A DNA stretch of 64,000 bases from Affinirhizobium lemnae (GCF_022968395.1 NZ_JALJQZ010000019.1:1-64000), one strand, 5' to 3'; numbered from the stretch's first letter, positions 43,299-53,011 are shown. Notes: a model not told the origin generated them from the letters alone. Made by a program: numbers and translations.

Positions 43299-43376
43299 TC
43301 CCGTCCTCGCTGCGGAAACCTTTTGCGCCCAAGGGGAGTTAACGCGTGGCTTCCCCTCGCGCAAAAGGTCATAGCT

Positions 43377-45143
43377 TTGACAGAGTTCACATTCGGTCCG
43401 ATCCTCCGTTCCACCGAAACCGAGTTTCGCTTCTGGTCGCCGCAATCGCAAACCGTGCAGCTCGTTATCGAAGGCGATGCTCCTGTCGAAATGGAGCCGG
43501 TCAAGAATGGATGGTTCTCCTGCACCGTGGTGGGCGCTGGCGCTGGCACGCGGTACGCTTTCCTGCTGCCGGATGGCCTGCAAGTGCCGGACCCCGCCTC
43601 ACGCTTCCAGCCGGATGACGTTCATGGCGTGAGTGAAGTCATCGACCACTCGGCCTATGGCTGGCGTGCCCGCTCATGGAAGGGCCGGCCGGTCGAAGAA
43701 CTGGTCTTCTACGAAATGCATATCGGCGCTTTCACGGCTGAAGGTACATTCAAGGCAGCGATCGACAAGCTTGACCATCTGGCGGGTCTTGGCATTACCG
43801 CGCTGCAAATCATGCCGATTGCTGATTTTCCAGGGAATTATGGCTGGGGTTATGATGGTGTCATGCCCTATGCCCCGGAAAGCAGCTATGGTCGGCCAGA
43901 CGATCTGATGGCGCTGATCGACGCGGCGCACGAGCGCGGGCTCTGCGTCTTTCTCGATGTCGTCTACAATCACTTCGGGCCGGACGGGAATTACCTGCCC
44001 GCCTACGCGCCCATTTTCACCGATCACCACAAGACGCCATGGGGCAATGGCATCAATTTCGATGCCGAGCACAGCGAGGCTGTACGCAGCTTCATGATCG
44101 AGAACGCCATCTATTGGGTCCGGGACTTCCGTTTCGATGGGCTGCGGCTCGATGCGGTCCATGCCATCAAGGACGACAGTGAAGAGCATCTTCTCAAGGA
44201 ACTTGCGCGGCGGGTCAGGGCAGAGGCGGGCGACCGCCACGTCCATCTCGTGGTCGAAAACGAGAACAATGACAGCGATCTACTGGAACGGGATGCGGAT
44301 GGCCGGCCGATGTATTTCACCGCACAGTGGAATGACGATATCCATCACGTTCTGCATATTGCCGGAACCGGCGAGACCTTCGGCTACTACAAGGACTTTG
44401 CGGATGATCCCGCAAAACTCGGCAAAGCCCTGGCGGAGGGCTTCGTCTACCAGGGTGAGATGATGGAATATCGGGGCGAGGCGAGGGGCAAGCCCAGCGC
44501 TCACCTTCCGCCGACCGCCTTCATCTCGTTCATGCAGAACCATGACCAGATCGGCAATCGGGCACTGGGTGACCGGATGATTGCCTCGCAACCGCTCGAC
44601 AGGATGAAAGCTCTGGCCGTTTGCTATCTCCTGTCGCCGCAACTGCCCATGTTGTTCATGGGAGAAGAGTTCGGCGCGAAACAACCGTTTCCGTTCTTTT
44701 GCGATTTCAATGAAGAGCTGAACGAGAAGGTGCGCAAAGGGAGACGGGAAGAGCTATCCCGCTTGCCCGGCTTCGACGCAGACGATCTGCCGGATCCGAC
44801 AGCTCGGGAAACATTCGAGATGGCGAAGCTCGATTGGGCAGATCTTTCGTCCTCCGTGTCCCGCGAGATCACGGCTTTCTATCGCAATATCCTCAATGTC
44901 CGTCATCGGATCGTGGTGCCACTTCTGGCGAGCGGAAGCACGGCACCAGCCGCCTATGAGAACCGTGGGTCAGCGGTCTTTGTTCGCTGGGATTTTGGCG
45001 CCAGACAGTTGACGCTCATGGCCAATCTCGCTGACGAGGCTGTTCCGTTCGCACCGGAAGGTGACATGATCTTCCAGTTCGGCGCAATATCCGGTGGCAG
45101 AGCCGGTCCCTGGTCGGTCGTTTGGAGTGTGTCGGATGCCTGA
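43377..45143 (+). CDS. treZ: Malto-oligosyltrehalose trehalohydrolase
   Basis: 588 aa GH13 enzyme that releases trehalose from maltooligosyltrehalose. An N-terminal E-set domain (~1-100) is followed by the catalytic barrel: FLDVVYNHFGPDGNYL (region I), FRFDGLRLDAVHAI (nucleophile Asp), LVVENENND (acid/base Glu) and SFMQNHDQIGNR (region IV). No good ATG exists; the TTG at 43377 has AAGG eight bases upstream and gives the normal length. Another TTG at 43323 would add 18 residues. Its partner TreY is not in this window. Confidence 0.9.
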   Translation: MTEFTFGPILRSTETEFRFWSPQSQTVQLVIEGDAPVEMEPVKNGWFSCTVVGAGAGTRYAFLLPDGLQVPDPASRFQPDDVHGVSEVIDHSAYGWRARSWKGRPVEELVFYEMHIGAFTAEGTFKAAIDKLDHLAGLGITALQIMPIADFPGNYGWGYDGVMPYAPESSYGRPDDLMALIDAAHERGLCVFLDVVYNHFGPDGNYLPAYAPIFTDHHKTPWGNGINFDAEHSEAVRSFMIENAIYWVRDFRFDGLRLDAVHAIKDDSEEHLLKELARRVRAEAGDRHVHLVVENENNDSDLLERDADGRPMYFTAQWNDDIHHVLHIAGTGETFGYYKDFADDPAKLGKALAEGFVYQGEMMEYRGEARGKPSAHLPPTAFISFMQNHDQIGNRALGDRMIASQPLDRMKALAVCYLLSPQLPMLFMGEEFGAKQPFPFFCDFNEELNEKVRKGRREELSRLPGFDADDLPDPTARETFEMAKLDWADLSSSVSREITAFYRNILNVRHRIVVPLLASGSTAPAAYENRGSAVFVRWDFGARQLTLMANLADEAVPFAPEGDMIFQFGAISGGRAGPWSVVWSVSDA

Positions 45144-46992
45144 CGAGAAGCAATTGCGCCAACCGAAAGCACCTGCTGATCCAGAACTTGATGCCCTGGC
45201 GCAAAGTCATGGTATCGCGCCCACACGGCCTGAGCCGGATGGAACGGAGGTTCCTGTCAGCGACGAGACGAAACGCAAACTTCTCGCGGCGCTGAAGGTG
45301 GATATCGAAGCCGAAACACGGGACGGAAGCGGGTGCTTTCTGCCCGATTTCTTGAGGGATGCTCCGGTCTGGGGTATTTCCATTCAGCTCTACGAGCTTC
45401 GGTCGTCTCGCAACTGGGGGATCGGTGATTTCGCCGATCTGTCGGAGCTTTGTGCCATGGCAGGTGATTGGGGAGCCGATTTCGTCGGCCTCAACCCGCT
45501 CCATGCTCCGTTCCTTGCGGACCCCGCCCGATGCAGTCCCTATGAGCCGTCCAACAAACACTGGCTCAATCCGCTTTATATTGCCGTGGACAGAGTGGAA
45601 GGTTGGACGGGATCTGCGGAAGAGATGGATGCCATCGCCGCTTTGAGATCCGCTGACCTTGTGGATTACAGGAAGGTTGCCGACCTCAAGATGACCGCCC
45701 TGCGTCGCTATTGGCGGGACTGGCGTGGGGGTAACATCAAGACCAGCCTGCTCGATGCATCAGAATTCGAGCAGTTCGAACTGGCGGGTGGTGAAAGCCT
45801 GCGCCTCCATGCGCTTTTCGAGGTGATTTCCGCGGAGCAGGTGTGCACTGGTGGTTCAGCAGGCTGGCGCGACTGGCCGGAGGAACTTCAGCATCCGCAG
45901 AACGCAGCGGTTCGTGAGTTTGCCCAGTCTCGCCTGTCGGAAACGGAGTTTTACATCTGGCTGCAATGGATCGCGCATTTGCAGTTGGAGGAAGCTGCCT
46001 ACGCTGCCCGTCACGCAGGCCTTCGGATTGGGCTTTATCTTGATCTTGCAGTCGGTGAAGCCCTTGATGGATCCGCAACCTGGAGCGAGCGGGACGTTTA
46101 TGTCGCCTCCGCGAGCGTTGGGGGTCCGCCTGACCCTTGGGCTATCACAGGGCAGGACTGGCGACTTGCTGCCTATCTGCCCAACCGGATCGCGGATGGC
46201 GAGCCTTCACCCTATCGGTCCATGATCGACTCAGCCATGCGCTATGCGGGGGCGATACGCATCGATCACGCGGCTGCGCTCAGCCGGTTGTTTCTGGTCC
46301 CCTTTGATGGAACACCTGCGGACGGGGCCTATGTGGACTATCCCAATGCAGATCTCATCAAGGTTCTGCAGGAAGCCTCTCATGCGCACCGGTCCATCGT
46401 CATCGGGGAGGATCTTGGAAATCTTCCCGAGGGCCTGAAGGAGGATTTGCAGGACGCCAATATCCTCTCCTACCGGATCTTTTCCTACGAAAAGGATGAC
46501 GACGGTTTCATTCCAGCGGAAGACTATCCTGAACTCGCGCTCGCCTGTGTCTCGACCCATGATCACCAGACGCTCGAAGGCTGGTGGAAAGGTGCCGACG
46601 TTCAGGCCCGGATAGACCATGATCTGGTACCGGCGGCACTGGCGCAGAAGGATCTGGACCTGCGCAAGCAGGAACGGCGCGAGATATGCGAACTTCTGGA
46701 AAGCGCAGGTTTTAAGGCGCCGGATCCGCAGGGTTCGAAGCTCGATCCGCAAGAACTGGACCGGTTCATCATCGATCTGCATACGCTTCTGGCGCAAAGC
46801 CCGAGCCTTCTCTTCTCTGTGCGTCTCGCTGACCTGACGAAGGAGCCGCAACCGACCAATATTCCGGGCACCAGTACCAGCCATCCGAACTGGCGCACGC
46901 GCCTGTCGGTTATGCTTGAAGACCTGGATGAGCTACCGCTTGTTCAGGATGTGACGGATGCACTCAGACGCGTAAGGCCGAAGTCAATTTAG
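45136..46992 (+). CDS. malQ: 4-alpha-Glucanotransferase (amylomaltase)
   Basis: 618 aa GH77 enzyme that transfers maltooligosaccharide units. Catalytic blocks: SSRNWGIGDFADL, IRIDHAAALSRLF (nucleophile Asp), IVIGEDLGNLPEG (acid/base Glu) and CVSTHDHQTLEGWW (third Asp). It has an N-terminal extension of ~95 residues, as in bacterial long-form MalQ. ATG 45136 overlaps the end of treZ by 8 nt and has GGAG at good distance, indicating co-translation. With TreZ it links glycogen/maltodextrin breakdown to trehalose. Confidence 0.93.
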   Translation: MPDEKQLRQPKAPADPELDALAQSHGIAPTRPEPDGTEVPVSDETKRKLLAALKVDIEAETRDGSGCFLPDFLRDAPVWGISIQLYELRSSRNWGIGDFADLSELCAMAGDWGADFVGLNPLHAPFLADPARCSPYEPSNKHWLNPLYIAVDRVEGWTGSAEEMDAIAALRSADLVDYRKVADLKMTALRRYWRDWRGGNIKTSLLDASEFEQFELAGGESLRLHALFEVISAEQVCTGGSAGWRDWPEELQHPQNAAVREFAQSRLSETEFYIWLQWIAHLQLEEAAYAARHAGLRIGLYLDLAVGEALDGSATWSERDVYVASASVGGPPDPWAITGQDWRLAAYLPNRIADGEPSPYRSMIDSAMRYAGAIRIDHAAALSRLFLVPFDGTPADGAYVDYPNADLIKVLQEASHAHRSIVIGEDLGNLPEGLKEDLQDANILSYRIFSYEKDDDGFIPAEDYPELALACVSTHDHQTLEGWWKGADVQARIDHDLVPAALAQKDLDLRKQERREICELLESAGFKAPDPQGSKLDPQELDRFIIDLHTLLAQSPSLLFSVRLADLTKEPQPTNIPGTSTSHPNWRTRLSVMLEDLDELPLVQDVTDALRRVRPKSI

Positions 46993-47014
46993 GGAGAGCT
47001 GTCGACAGGCAGCG

Positions 47015-48529
47015 CTACCCTGTGATGGTTCCAAACGTTGCGATGGTGTCGGTCTCTGACCTTTCACTATCGGCGCGCTTCGCCTTGATGAATGCATCGC
47101 CGATGCCGATCAGGACCGGGTTGTGATAGCCGATTTCGCCCATGGCCTGTGGCATATCGGACAGCATTCCCACCCAGCGCTGTTCGTCGTCACGCGCAAT
47201 CGAACTGAGGATAACGGCTGGTGTCGACGGGCTCATGCCGAAGCCTGTCAGTTTATCCGTGATGGCTTTTGCTGTACGTCCGCCCATATAGAAAATCGTG
47301 GTCACGGACGGGTCCGCTAGCTTTGACCAGTCGAGATCTGTGGGCAACTCTCCTTTCCGCGAATGGCCGGTCACGAAACGCACAGACTGCGCATGATCGC
47401 GATGCGTAAGGGACACGCCGAGACGCGCCGCCATGGCCGTGGCGGAGGTGATGCCGGGAACGATCTCAACCGGAATGTTTTCCCGTTCCAGGCTTTCGAT
47501 TTCTTCGCCCGCACGCCCGAAGATCATCGGGTCGCCGGATTTCAGGCGCACGACGCGCTTGCCGGATTTGGCAAGGGCAACCATCGTGGCGTTGATGTCT
47601 TCCTGCTTGCAGCTTTCACGGCCACCGCGTTTGCCGACCAGCATGCGCTTTGCTTCGCGCCTTGCCAGTTCCAGCACATCAGATGACACGAGATCGTCGA
47701 ACAGGATGACATCCGCCGATTGAAGTGCGCGCACCGCCTTTAATGTCAGAAGCTCCGCATCGCCAGGGCCTGCGCCAACCAAGGTCACCTTGCCAGTGCT
47801 CGTGTCCGTTTCGCTTGCACGTGCAATGGCCTCCGCTTCACGAACGAGCGTATCGCCTATATTTTCAGCAGGCTTTTCGCGGAACACGCGGTCTACGAAG
47901 CGTTCCCAGAAGGTGCGCCGCTCGGTTCCGGGGTTCAGCCGCTCGTTGACTGCGCCGCGAATGGACTGCGCGATTTCCGCCCAGCTTTTCAGCGTCGGCG
48001 GAAGCAGGGTCTCGATACGGCGACGGATCGCCTGACCCAGAATGGGCGCCGCACCATCGGTCGAAATGCCGATGATGACCGGAGACCGGTTGACGATGGA
48101 GCCGAACTGGAACTCGCAGAAGGCAGGCTTATCGATAACGTTGACCGGAACACGCGCCGCTTTGGCCGCGCAGTAGAACGCCTTAGCTTCCTCATCCGTC
48201 TCGCAATCGCCAAGCGCGATCGCCGCTCCCTCGAATGAGGTGATCGACCATGGCCTGTCATGATGGACAAGGCGAGGCTGCTCCAACGCTGCCTCATTGG
48301 TCAGCAACTGGCGAAACGTGTCTGAAAGCTCATCGGCCGGACAGTAGAGATCGACCCGCGCGCCACAGGCGACCAGAAGTTCGGCTTTCCAGGCCGCACC
48401 CTCGGAGCCACCCGCCAACACGACACGTCTGTCGTTCAGGTCCAGGAAGACCGGCAATTTTGCAAGCGGTTCCATCCGGGCAGGTGCTCCCCGGCGGCTA
48501 TCGTTTTGCAAGGGATGCAGTGCGCTCAT
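47015..48529 (-). CDS. cysG: Siroheme synthase
   Basis: 504 aa trifunctional enzyme that makes siroheme for sulfite and nitrite reductases. The N-terminal NAD-binding dehydrogenase/ferrochelatase part (residues ~20-240) has a slightly altered GG-loop (VVLAGGSEGAAWKAE, not GGGxVA). The C-terminal SUMT part has LVGAGPGDAELLTLKA, VRLKSGDPMIFGRAGEE and VPGITSATAMAA. The ATG at 48529 follows GGAG. An inverted repeat lies 70-110 bp upstream of the start. Confidence 0.93.
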   Translation of the reverse strand: MSALHPLQNDSRRGAPARMEPLAKLPVFLDLNDRRVVLAGGSEGAAWKAELLVACGARVDLYCPADELSDTFRQLLTNEAALEQPRLVHHDRPWSITSFEGAAIALGDCETDEEAKAFYCAAKAARVPVNVIDKPAFCEFQFGSIVNRSPVIIGISTDGAAPILGQAIRRRIETLLPPTLKSWAEIAQSIRGAVNERLNPGTERRTFWERFVDRVFREKPAENIGDTLVREAEAIARASETDTSTGKVTLVGAGPGDAELLTLKAVRALQSADVILFDDLVSSDVLELARREAKRMLVGKRGGRESCKQEDINATMVALAKSGKRVVRLKSGDPMIFGRAGEEIESLERENIPVEIVPGITSATAMAARLGVSLTHRDHAQSVRFVTGHSRKGELPTDLDWSKLADPSVTTIFYMGGRTAKAITDKLTGFGMSPSTPAVILSSIARDDEQRWVGMLSDMPQAMGEIGYHNPVLIGIGDAFIKAKRADSERSETDTIATFGTITG

Positions 48530-48600
48530 TTAAGGTCTCCTGCGGACATTTCTCTCGTTCCTCAGTTGGACGAGTGTCCCACACCTCTTTACATTCCCGA

Positions 48601-48636
48601 ATTCCTGCCAGAAGAGGCTAAGTCCTGGCAAGGAAT
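48601..48636. promoter_or_regulatory. Inverted repeat upstream of cysG
   Basis: ATTCCTGCCAG (48601-48611) is matched by CTGGCAAGGAAT (48625-48636), a dyad with one bulged base and a 13-nt spacer, about 72-107 bp before the cysG start. It could be an operator for sulfur/nitrogen control or a leader RNA hairpin. No T tract follows. Confidence 0.4.
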
Positions 48637-48857
48637 AATCCTGCAAAAAGCTTGCCAATCATGGAAAACTGCACCGGTCACACCCCTGTGGCCCGCCAAT
48701 TTCCTTCCTGTCCCGCAACCCGACCACTGCTATAAGGAAGCGTTTTGAGCCTACTGAGGTTGAGAAGCCGATTGCCTCTGACACCCTCACGGCTTTAGGA
48801 AGAATAGAAGTCTCTGTCACAAGAGGCTGGACAGTTTTAGCAATTCTCATTATCCGC

Positions 48858-48869
48858 TTAAACGATTAA
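48858..48869. promoter_or_regulatory. Candidate LacI-type autoregulatory operator
   Basis: TTAAACGATTAA is a near palindrome with a central CG, the usual layout of LacI/GalR-family operators, and lies 17 bp before the ATG of the LacI gene. Only proximity ties it to the regulator. Confidence 0.4.
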
Positions 48870-48886
48870 TCTATAACTGGTGCAAT

Positions 48887-49915
48887 ATGAAGCCCAAGCC
48901 CAAACTTACGCTGCTGGCTGAAACCTTTAACGTCTCTGTTGCGACAGTATCGAACGCGCTCTCCGGAAAGGGCAGGATTTCGCCGGATCTAGCACAGCGG
49001 ATCCGCGACAAGGCTCGCGAAATCGGCTATGTGCCCAGCAGTGCCGGACGGGCGCTGAGAACAGGCCGCAGCGGCGTTCTTGGGCTCGTGCTACCGGATA
49101 TTTCCAATCCGCTCTTTCCCCAGATCGCACAGGCAATCGAGCAGGCTGCATCGACCAGAGGCTATGGCGTCCTGATCGGCGATGCGCGTGGCAGTTCGGA
49201 GGGACAATCAGAGGCAATCAGTCGGCTCATGGAGCGGGGCGTGGATGGCATGCTGGTCATTCCACGCCGGGGCACCCGCGTCACCGATATCAGGCGGCCG
49301 CTCGCCATGATCGATTCTCCTTCCACACCGGGTAACACCGTCTCTGCGGATCATCGCGACGGTGGTGTAAAAATGGGCGCCTATCTCGCCGAGTTGGGGC
49401 ATCGACATGTTTTGATCGTGGCGATGAGTTCCCGCTCGATCGTTCAGGCCGACCGAATCGAAGGGGTGAAGCAGGGATTGGGCGAGAGGGCGCGCGTCGA
49501 ACTGATCTTCACGGACGATATTGCCGAACAGGATGGGTCAGTCGGTTCTCTCGGTCTTGCAGACTACATCGCACGGGGTGTCACGGCCGTTGCGACATTG
49601 TCCGATCTTACGGCGCTGAGAGCGCTTACCGAACTTCAGGGTGCGGGTTTCAGTGTGCCGGACCGTGTCAGCGTCACAGGCTTCGACGATCTGATTTGGT
49701 CTTCTGCCATAACGCCGGGGCTGACGACAATGCGGGCAGACATGGCCGAGATAGGGCGGCTTGCCGTCGAGGCACTGGTCAAGTCGATCGAACGCCCAGA
49801 CCAGGCAGAGCGAACGGAGAGCGGAACCGTAAAGGCAAAAGTGGATCGCGTTCCAATGGCGCTGGTCATTCGATCATCGTCCGGCGAAGCGAGATCTGCG
49901 GAGACGCAGCCATGA
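48887..49915 (+). CDS. LacI-family regulator of purine salvage genes
   Basis: 342 aa. The N-terminal LacI helix-turn-helix is at residues ~6-55 (LAETFNVSVATVSNALSGKGRIS), with hinge helix SSAGRALRTGRSG, then a periplasmic-binding-protein-like sensor domain (VLGLVLPDISNPLFPQIAQAIE and CG-FDD-type VTGFDDLIWSSAITPGLTT near the C-terminus). Downstream genes are nucleoside hydrolase and adenine deaminase, so the ligand is probably a purine or nucleoside, as for PurR relatives. Confidence 0.87.
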   Translation: MKPKPKLTLLAETFNVSVATVSNALSGKGRISPDLAQRIRDKAREIGYVPSSAGRALRTGRSGVLGLVLPDISNPLFPQIAQAIEQAASTRGYGVLIGDARGSSEGQSEAISRLMERGVDGMLVIPRRGTRVTDIRRPLAMIDSPSTPGNTVSADHRDGGVKMGAYLAELGHRHVLIVAMSSRSIVQADRIEGVKQGLGERARVELIFTDDIAEQDGSVGSLGLADYIARGVTAVATLSDLTALRALTELQGAGFSVPDRVSVTGFDDLIWSSAITPGLTTMRADMAEIGRLAVEALVKSIERPDQAERTESGTVKAKVDRVPMALVIRSSSGEARSAETQP

Positions 49916-50172
49916 AAGATCTTCTCGGGCCGCGTCTGTGCCGTCGTATTTTAGCCTTGGTTGTGCTGTATCGCCGTAAAGTAGCATCTAGAAACCCCCG
50001 AAACACAACTGGCCAGGTTCGCGGCCTGTCCCGCATTGCCGGTCCTACTCCGGAAGCGGCGGAGTTCGTCCGGTCGTCGCGCGCGATGTACATGGCATCA
50101 GGTCTTTTCCGTGTCATCGTGCGCGGCCTTTTTGCGTCACGTTCACAACCAGCCATGCCGGGAGCGGCCTGA
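49912..50172 (+). CDS. Small basic open frame between lacI-type gene and nucleoside hydrolase
   Basis: 86 codons. The ATG overlaps the LacI stop (ATGA) and the TGA directly abuts the nucleoside hydrolase ATG, the spacing expected of an operon gene. The product is very basic and Arg-rich (LCRRILALVVLYRRKVASRN at the start), with no domain I recognise. It may be a real small protein, or leftover DNA from a lost gene that happens to stay open. The opposite strand is also open here. Confidence 0.35.
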   Translation: MKDLLGPRLCRRILALVVLYRRKVASRNPRNTTGQVRGLSRIAGPTPEAAEFVRSSRAMYMASGLFRVIVRGLFASRSQPAMPGAA

Positions 50173-51096
50173 ATGGGTGTGTGGATAGACACCGATATGG
50201 GTTTCGACGATATCGTTGCTTTGCTGGTCGTCTGTCACAGCACGGAGGCCATCGATGGCGTATCGCTGGTTTTCGGCAATGCACCGCTGGAGAATGTGGA
50301 AAAGAATGCTGCTGGCGCCGCTCATGTCTTTGACTGGCGCTTTCCCATTCATTGCGGTCGGGCACTGCCTGTTCTGAGCGTTCTTGAAACGGCGCAGAGT
50401 ATTCTAGGAACCGCAGGAATGCCGTCAACGGGGCTGCATCTGCCGATGGGATTGACCCTTGCTGACACGCCCTCCGCTTTCGATGCCTTATCCGGCTATC
50501 TTCAATCGGGCGAAAGCCGACGCATTCTTGCGCTTGGCCCACTGACTAATCTCGCTGCACTCGTTCTTGCCCGGCCCGGACTGGCGTGCCGCATTGAAGA
50601 GCTTGTCTGGATGGGTGGGGGACTGACAACCGGCAACCATACTGCTTCTGCAGAATTCAACGCGCTCGCCGATCCGGAAGCGCTGGCCATCCTGCTTGCC
50701 CAGAATGTACCGATCAGGATGGTTGATCTCGATCTTTGCCGCAAGGTGCTGGCCTGCCCGTCCGATATTCTGCCCATCCGCCACGCGGGCGGCAAAAGTG
50801 CCAGGCTGCTTGCAGACCTTTTGGAAGGCTTTATCAACATTGCAATCAGTCGAGGGCGCAGCGCCATGTCGCTCTACGATGCCGTTGCAGCCGTTGCCTT
50901 CACGCGGCCGGAGCTTGTGTCCTGGCGAGAGGCCCGGCTTGATGTCGAGCTTTCCGGCATCCACACCCGTGGCCGCACCGTGATCGAGACCCGCACCGGC
51001 CGGTCACCCTTCAATGCCTTTTTTGCGCAGGACATCAATGTCGATGCCGCGCGTAATCTCATTTTACAAGTTCTGAAAGCCGAAGCCAGCCGATGA
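50173..51096 (+). CDS. Nucleoside hydrolase (IunH family)
   Basis: 307 aa calcium-dependent hydrolase that splits ribonucleosides into base and ribose. The DxDxxxDD-type calcium motif is at the N-terminus (WIDTDMGFDDIVALL), with LALGPLTNLAAL, VWMGGG and SAEFNALADPEA further on. GGGAG precedes the ATG. The stop overlaps the adenine deaminase start (ATGA). Whether it prefers adenosine, inosine or pyrimidines cannot be seen. Confidence 0.92.
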   Translation: MGVWIDTDMGFDDIVALLVVCHSTEAIDGVSLVFGNAPLENVEKNAAGAAHVFDWRFPIHCGRALPVLSVLETAQSILGTAGMPSTGLHLPMGLTLADTPSAFDALSGYLQSGESRRILALGPLTNLAALVLARPGLACRIEELVWMGGGLTTGNHTASAEFNALADPEALAILLAQNVPIRMVDLDLCRKVLACPSDILPIRHAGGKSARLLADLLEGFINIAISRGRSAMSLYDAVAAVAFTRPELVSWREARLDVELSGIHTRGRTVIETRTGRSPFNAFFAQDINVDAARNLILQVLKAEASR

Positions 51097-52883
51097 CCCG
51101 CTCGTTTGAACTGATGGATCTCAACCTGCCGGAACTGCGTCGCAGGGCGGTGCAGGCTGCGCGCGGAGAGGTGCCGTTCGATTATTTGCTGAAAGGCGGT
51201 ACGGTTCTCGACGTGATCACAGGTGAGAGAAGGCGAGCGGATGTAGGGCTTGTCGGTCCTCTGATCGCAAGCGTCCATGAATCGGGTCGCTTCGAAAACG
51301 CTGCTTCCGTTGTCAATGCCACGGGAACCTTCATCGCTCCGGGCCTGATCGATACGCATATGCACATCGAAAGCTCGATGGTGACACCGGCTACCTATGC
51401 CCAGGCCGTCGTGCCAAGGGGGGTGACCACAGTGGTCTGGGATCCTCATGAGTTCGGCAATGTTGTGGGGATGGCCGGTGTAAACTGGGCAGCAGATGCG
51501 GTGATCGATCTTCCGCTTCGTGTCATGCTGCTTGCACCATCGTCCGTACCATCCGCGCCGGGACTGGAACGGGCAGGCGCCGACTTTGACGCGACCGTGC
51601 TGGAGGATCTTCTCGCCCGGCAGGAAATCGCCGGTATCGCCGAAATGATGAACATGCGCGGCATCATCGAAGGCGATGCCCGCATGGAGGGGATAATCCA
51701 AGCGGGGTTGGCAACGCGCAAGCTTGTGTGCGGCCATGCGCGCGGCCTGTCCGGACCAGATCTTCAGGCGTTTGTTACGGCAGGCGTCTCGTCTGACCAC
51801 GAACTCGTTTCCGCCGATGACCTTCTGGAAAAACTTCGAGCTGGCCTGACGATCGAGCTTAGGGGAAGTCATGACCATCTGTTACCGGAATTCGTTGTCG
51901 CCCTCAATCAGCTGGGGCATTTGCCACAAACCGTAACGCTTTGTACGGACGACGTCTTTCCCGACGATCTTTACCAGGACGGCGGACTGGACGACGTCGT
52001 GCGGCGGCTGGTCCGCTATGGTATGAGACCGGAATGGGCGCTGCAGGCGGCAACAATCAATGCTGCACGCCGACTCGAAAGGCAGGATCTTGGCGTTATT
52101 GCACCGGGTCGCCGCGCCGATCTCGTGCTATTCGAAGATCTAGCAAGCTTCGAGGCGCGTCGGGTTTTCGTTTCCGGTCGCGAAGTTGCCGCCGGTGGTG
52201 CACTGCTTCGGCCTGCTCCAGAGACATCGAGCGATATTCTGCAAGGAACCGTTAGGCTCGGAGCGCTTTCGCCGACTGATTTCCGGGTCGCGGTCGATAG
52301 TGCCAATGTCCGGCAGGCGAAGATCGCCACGATAGATTGCCCACGCTTCACGCGATGGGGGCAAGCGACCGCTGACGTGGTAGACGGCTTTATCATTCCC
52401 CCCGCAGGAACGACGCTCATCTCTGTCGTTCACCGTCACGGTTTTGCAGAACCAATCGTACGCACAGGCTTCCTTACCGGTTGGGGGGATTGGCGGGGCG
52501 CCTTTGCATCCACCGTCTCTCACGATAGTCACAATCTGACGGTTTTCGGGCGGGATCCTGTCGATATGGCCCTTGCGGCCAATGCTGTCATCGATGCCGG
52601 TGGTGGTCTTGCAGTCGTTACAGGCGGCGCGGTGCAGGCGCTGCTTCCGCTTCCACTCGGTGGACTCGTGTCACCTATCCATCTCGGTGAAGTCGCATGC
52701 CAATTTACCGCAATTCGCCAAGCCATGGATAGGATTGTCGAATGGCAGCCGCCCTATCTGGTGTTCAAAGCCTGTTTTGGTGCAACGCTTGCATGCAACG
52801 CAGGTCCACACCAGACTGATCTCGGCATTGCGGACGCCGAAACCGGTCGCCTGCTACTGACCCCTGTTCTCCAGCTTTTTTAA
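51093..52883 (+). CDS. ade: Adenine deaminase
   Basis: 596 aa amidohydrolase that converts adenine to hypoxanthine. Metal motif LIDTHMHIESSMVTP near residue 90, VWDPHEFGNVVGM, VCGHARGLSG and VSSDHELVS, and a C-terminal adenine-deaminase domain (SHDSHNLTVFGRD, ending in a Cys-rich CFGATLACNAGPH). Full length and all blocks are those of microbial Ade. Coupled to the nucleoside hydrolase, it completes adenosine to hypoxanthine salvage. Confidence 0.94.
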   Translation: MTRSFELMDLNLPELRRRAVQAARGEVPFDYLLKGGTVLDVITGERRRADVGLVGPLIASVHESGRFENAASVVNATGTFIAPGLIDTHMHIESSMVTPATYAQAVVPRGVTTVVWDPHEFGNVVGMAGVNWAADAVIDLPLRVMLLAPSSVPSAPGLERAGADFDATVLEDLLARQEIAGIAEMMNMRGIIEGDARMEGIIQAGLATRKLVCGHARGLSGPDLQAFVTAGVSSDHELVSADDLLEKLRAGLTIELRGSHDHLLPEFVVALNQLGHLPQTVTLCTDDVFPDDLYQDGGLDDVVRRLVRYGMRPEWALQAATINAARRLERQDLGVIAPGRRADLVLFEDLASFEARRVFVSGREVAAGGALLRPAPETSSDILQGTVRLGALSPTDFRVAVDSANVRQAKIATIDCPRFTRWGQATADVVDGFIIPPAGTTLISVVHRHGFAEPIVRTGFLTGWGDWRGAFASTVSHDSHNLTVFGRDPVDMALAANAVIDAGGGLAVVTGGAVQALLPLPLGGLVSPIHLGEVACQFTAIRQAMDRIVEWQPPYLVFKACFGATLACNAGPHQTDLGIADAETGRLLLTPVLQLF

Positions 52884-53011
52884 TTGGCAGATCTGGTCCA
52901 GTTGATTCTGCGCAAAGCATGTTGCGCGGGTCCGCGCTATTTCATGGATCAGCGTACAAGCATTTTCTGGTGTGCGGAGATGAAGGGGCATTGTCCCTTG
53001 GAGGATCGATC

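Larger units (their letters stand above)
48530..48886. other. Divergent region between cysG and the LacI gene
   Basis: 357 bp without a convincing gene. It holds an inverted repeat at 48601-48636 on the cysG side and a CG-centred dyad at 48858-48869 on the LacI side; both are listed separately. No riboswitch or tRNA was recognised. Confidence 0.5.

Noticed and set aside
49866-50192. 108-codon antisense frame opposite the small open frame before the nucleoside hydrolase
   Set aside because: It overlaps the end of the LacI gene and the start of the hydrolase and has no family match; the plus-strand frame has better operon spacing, though neither is certain.
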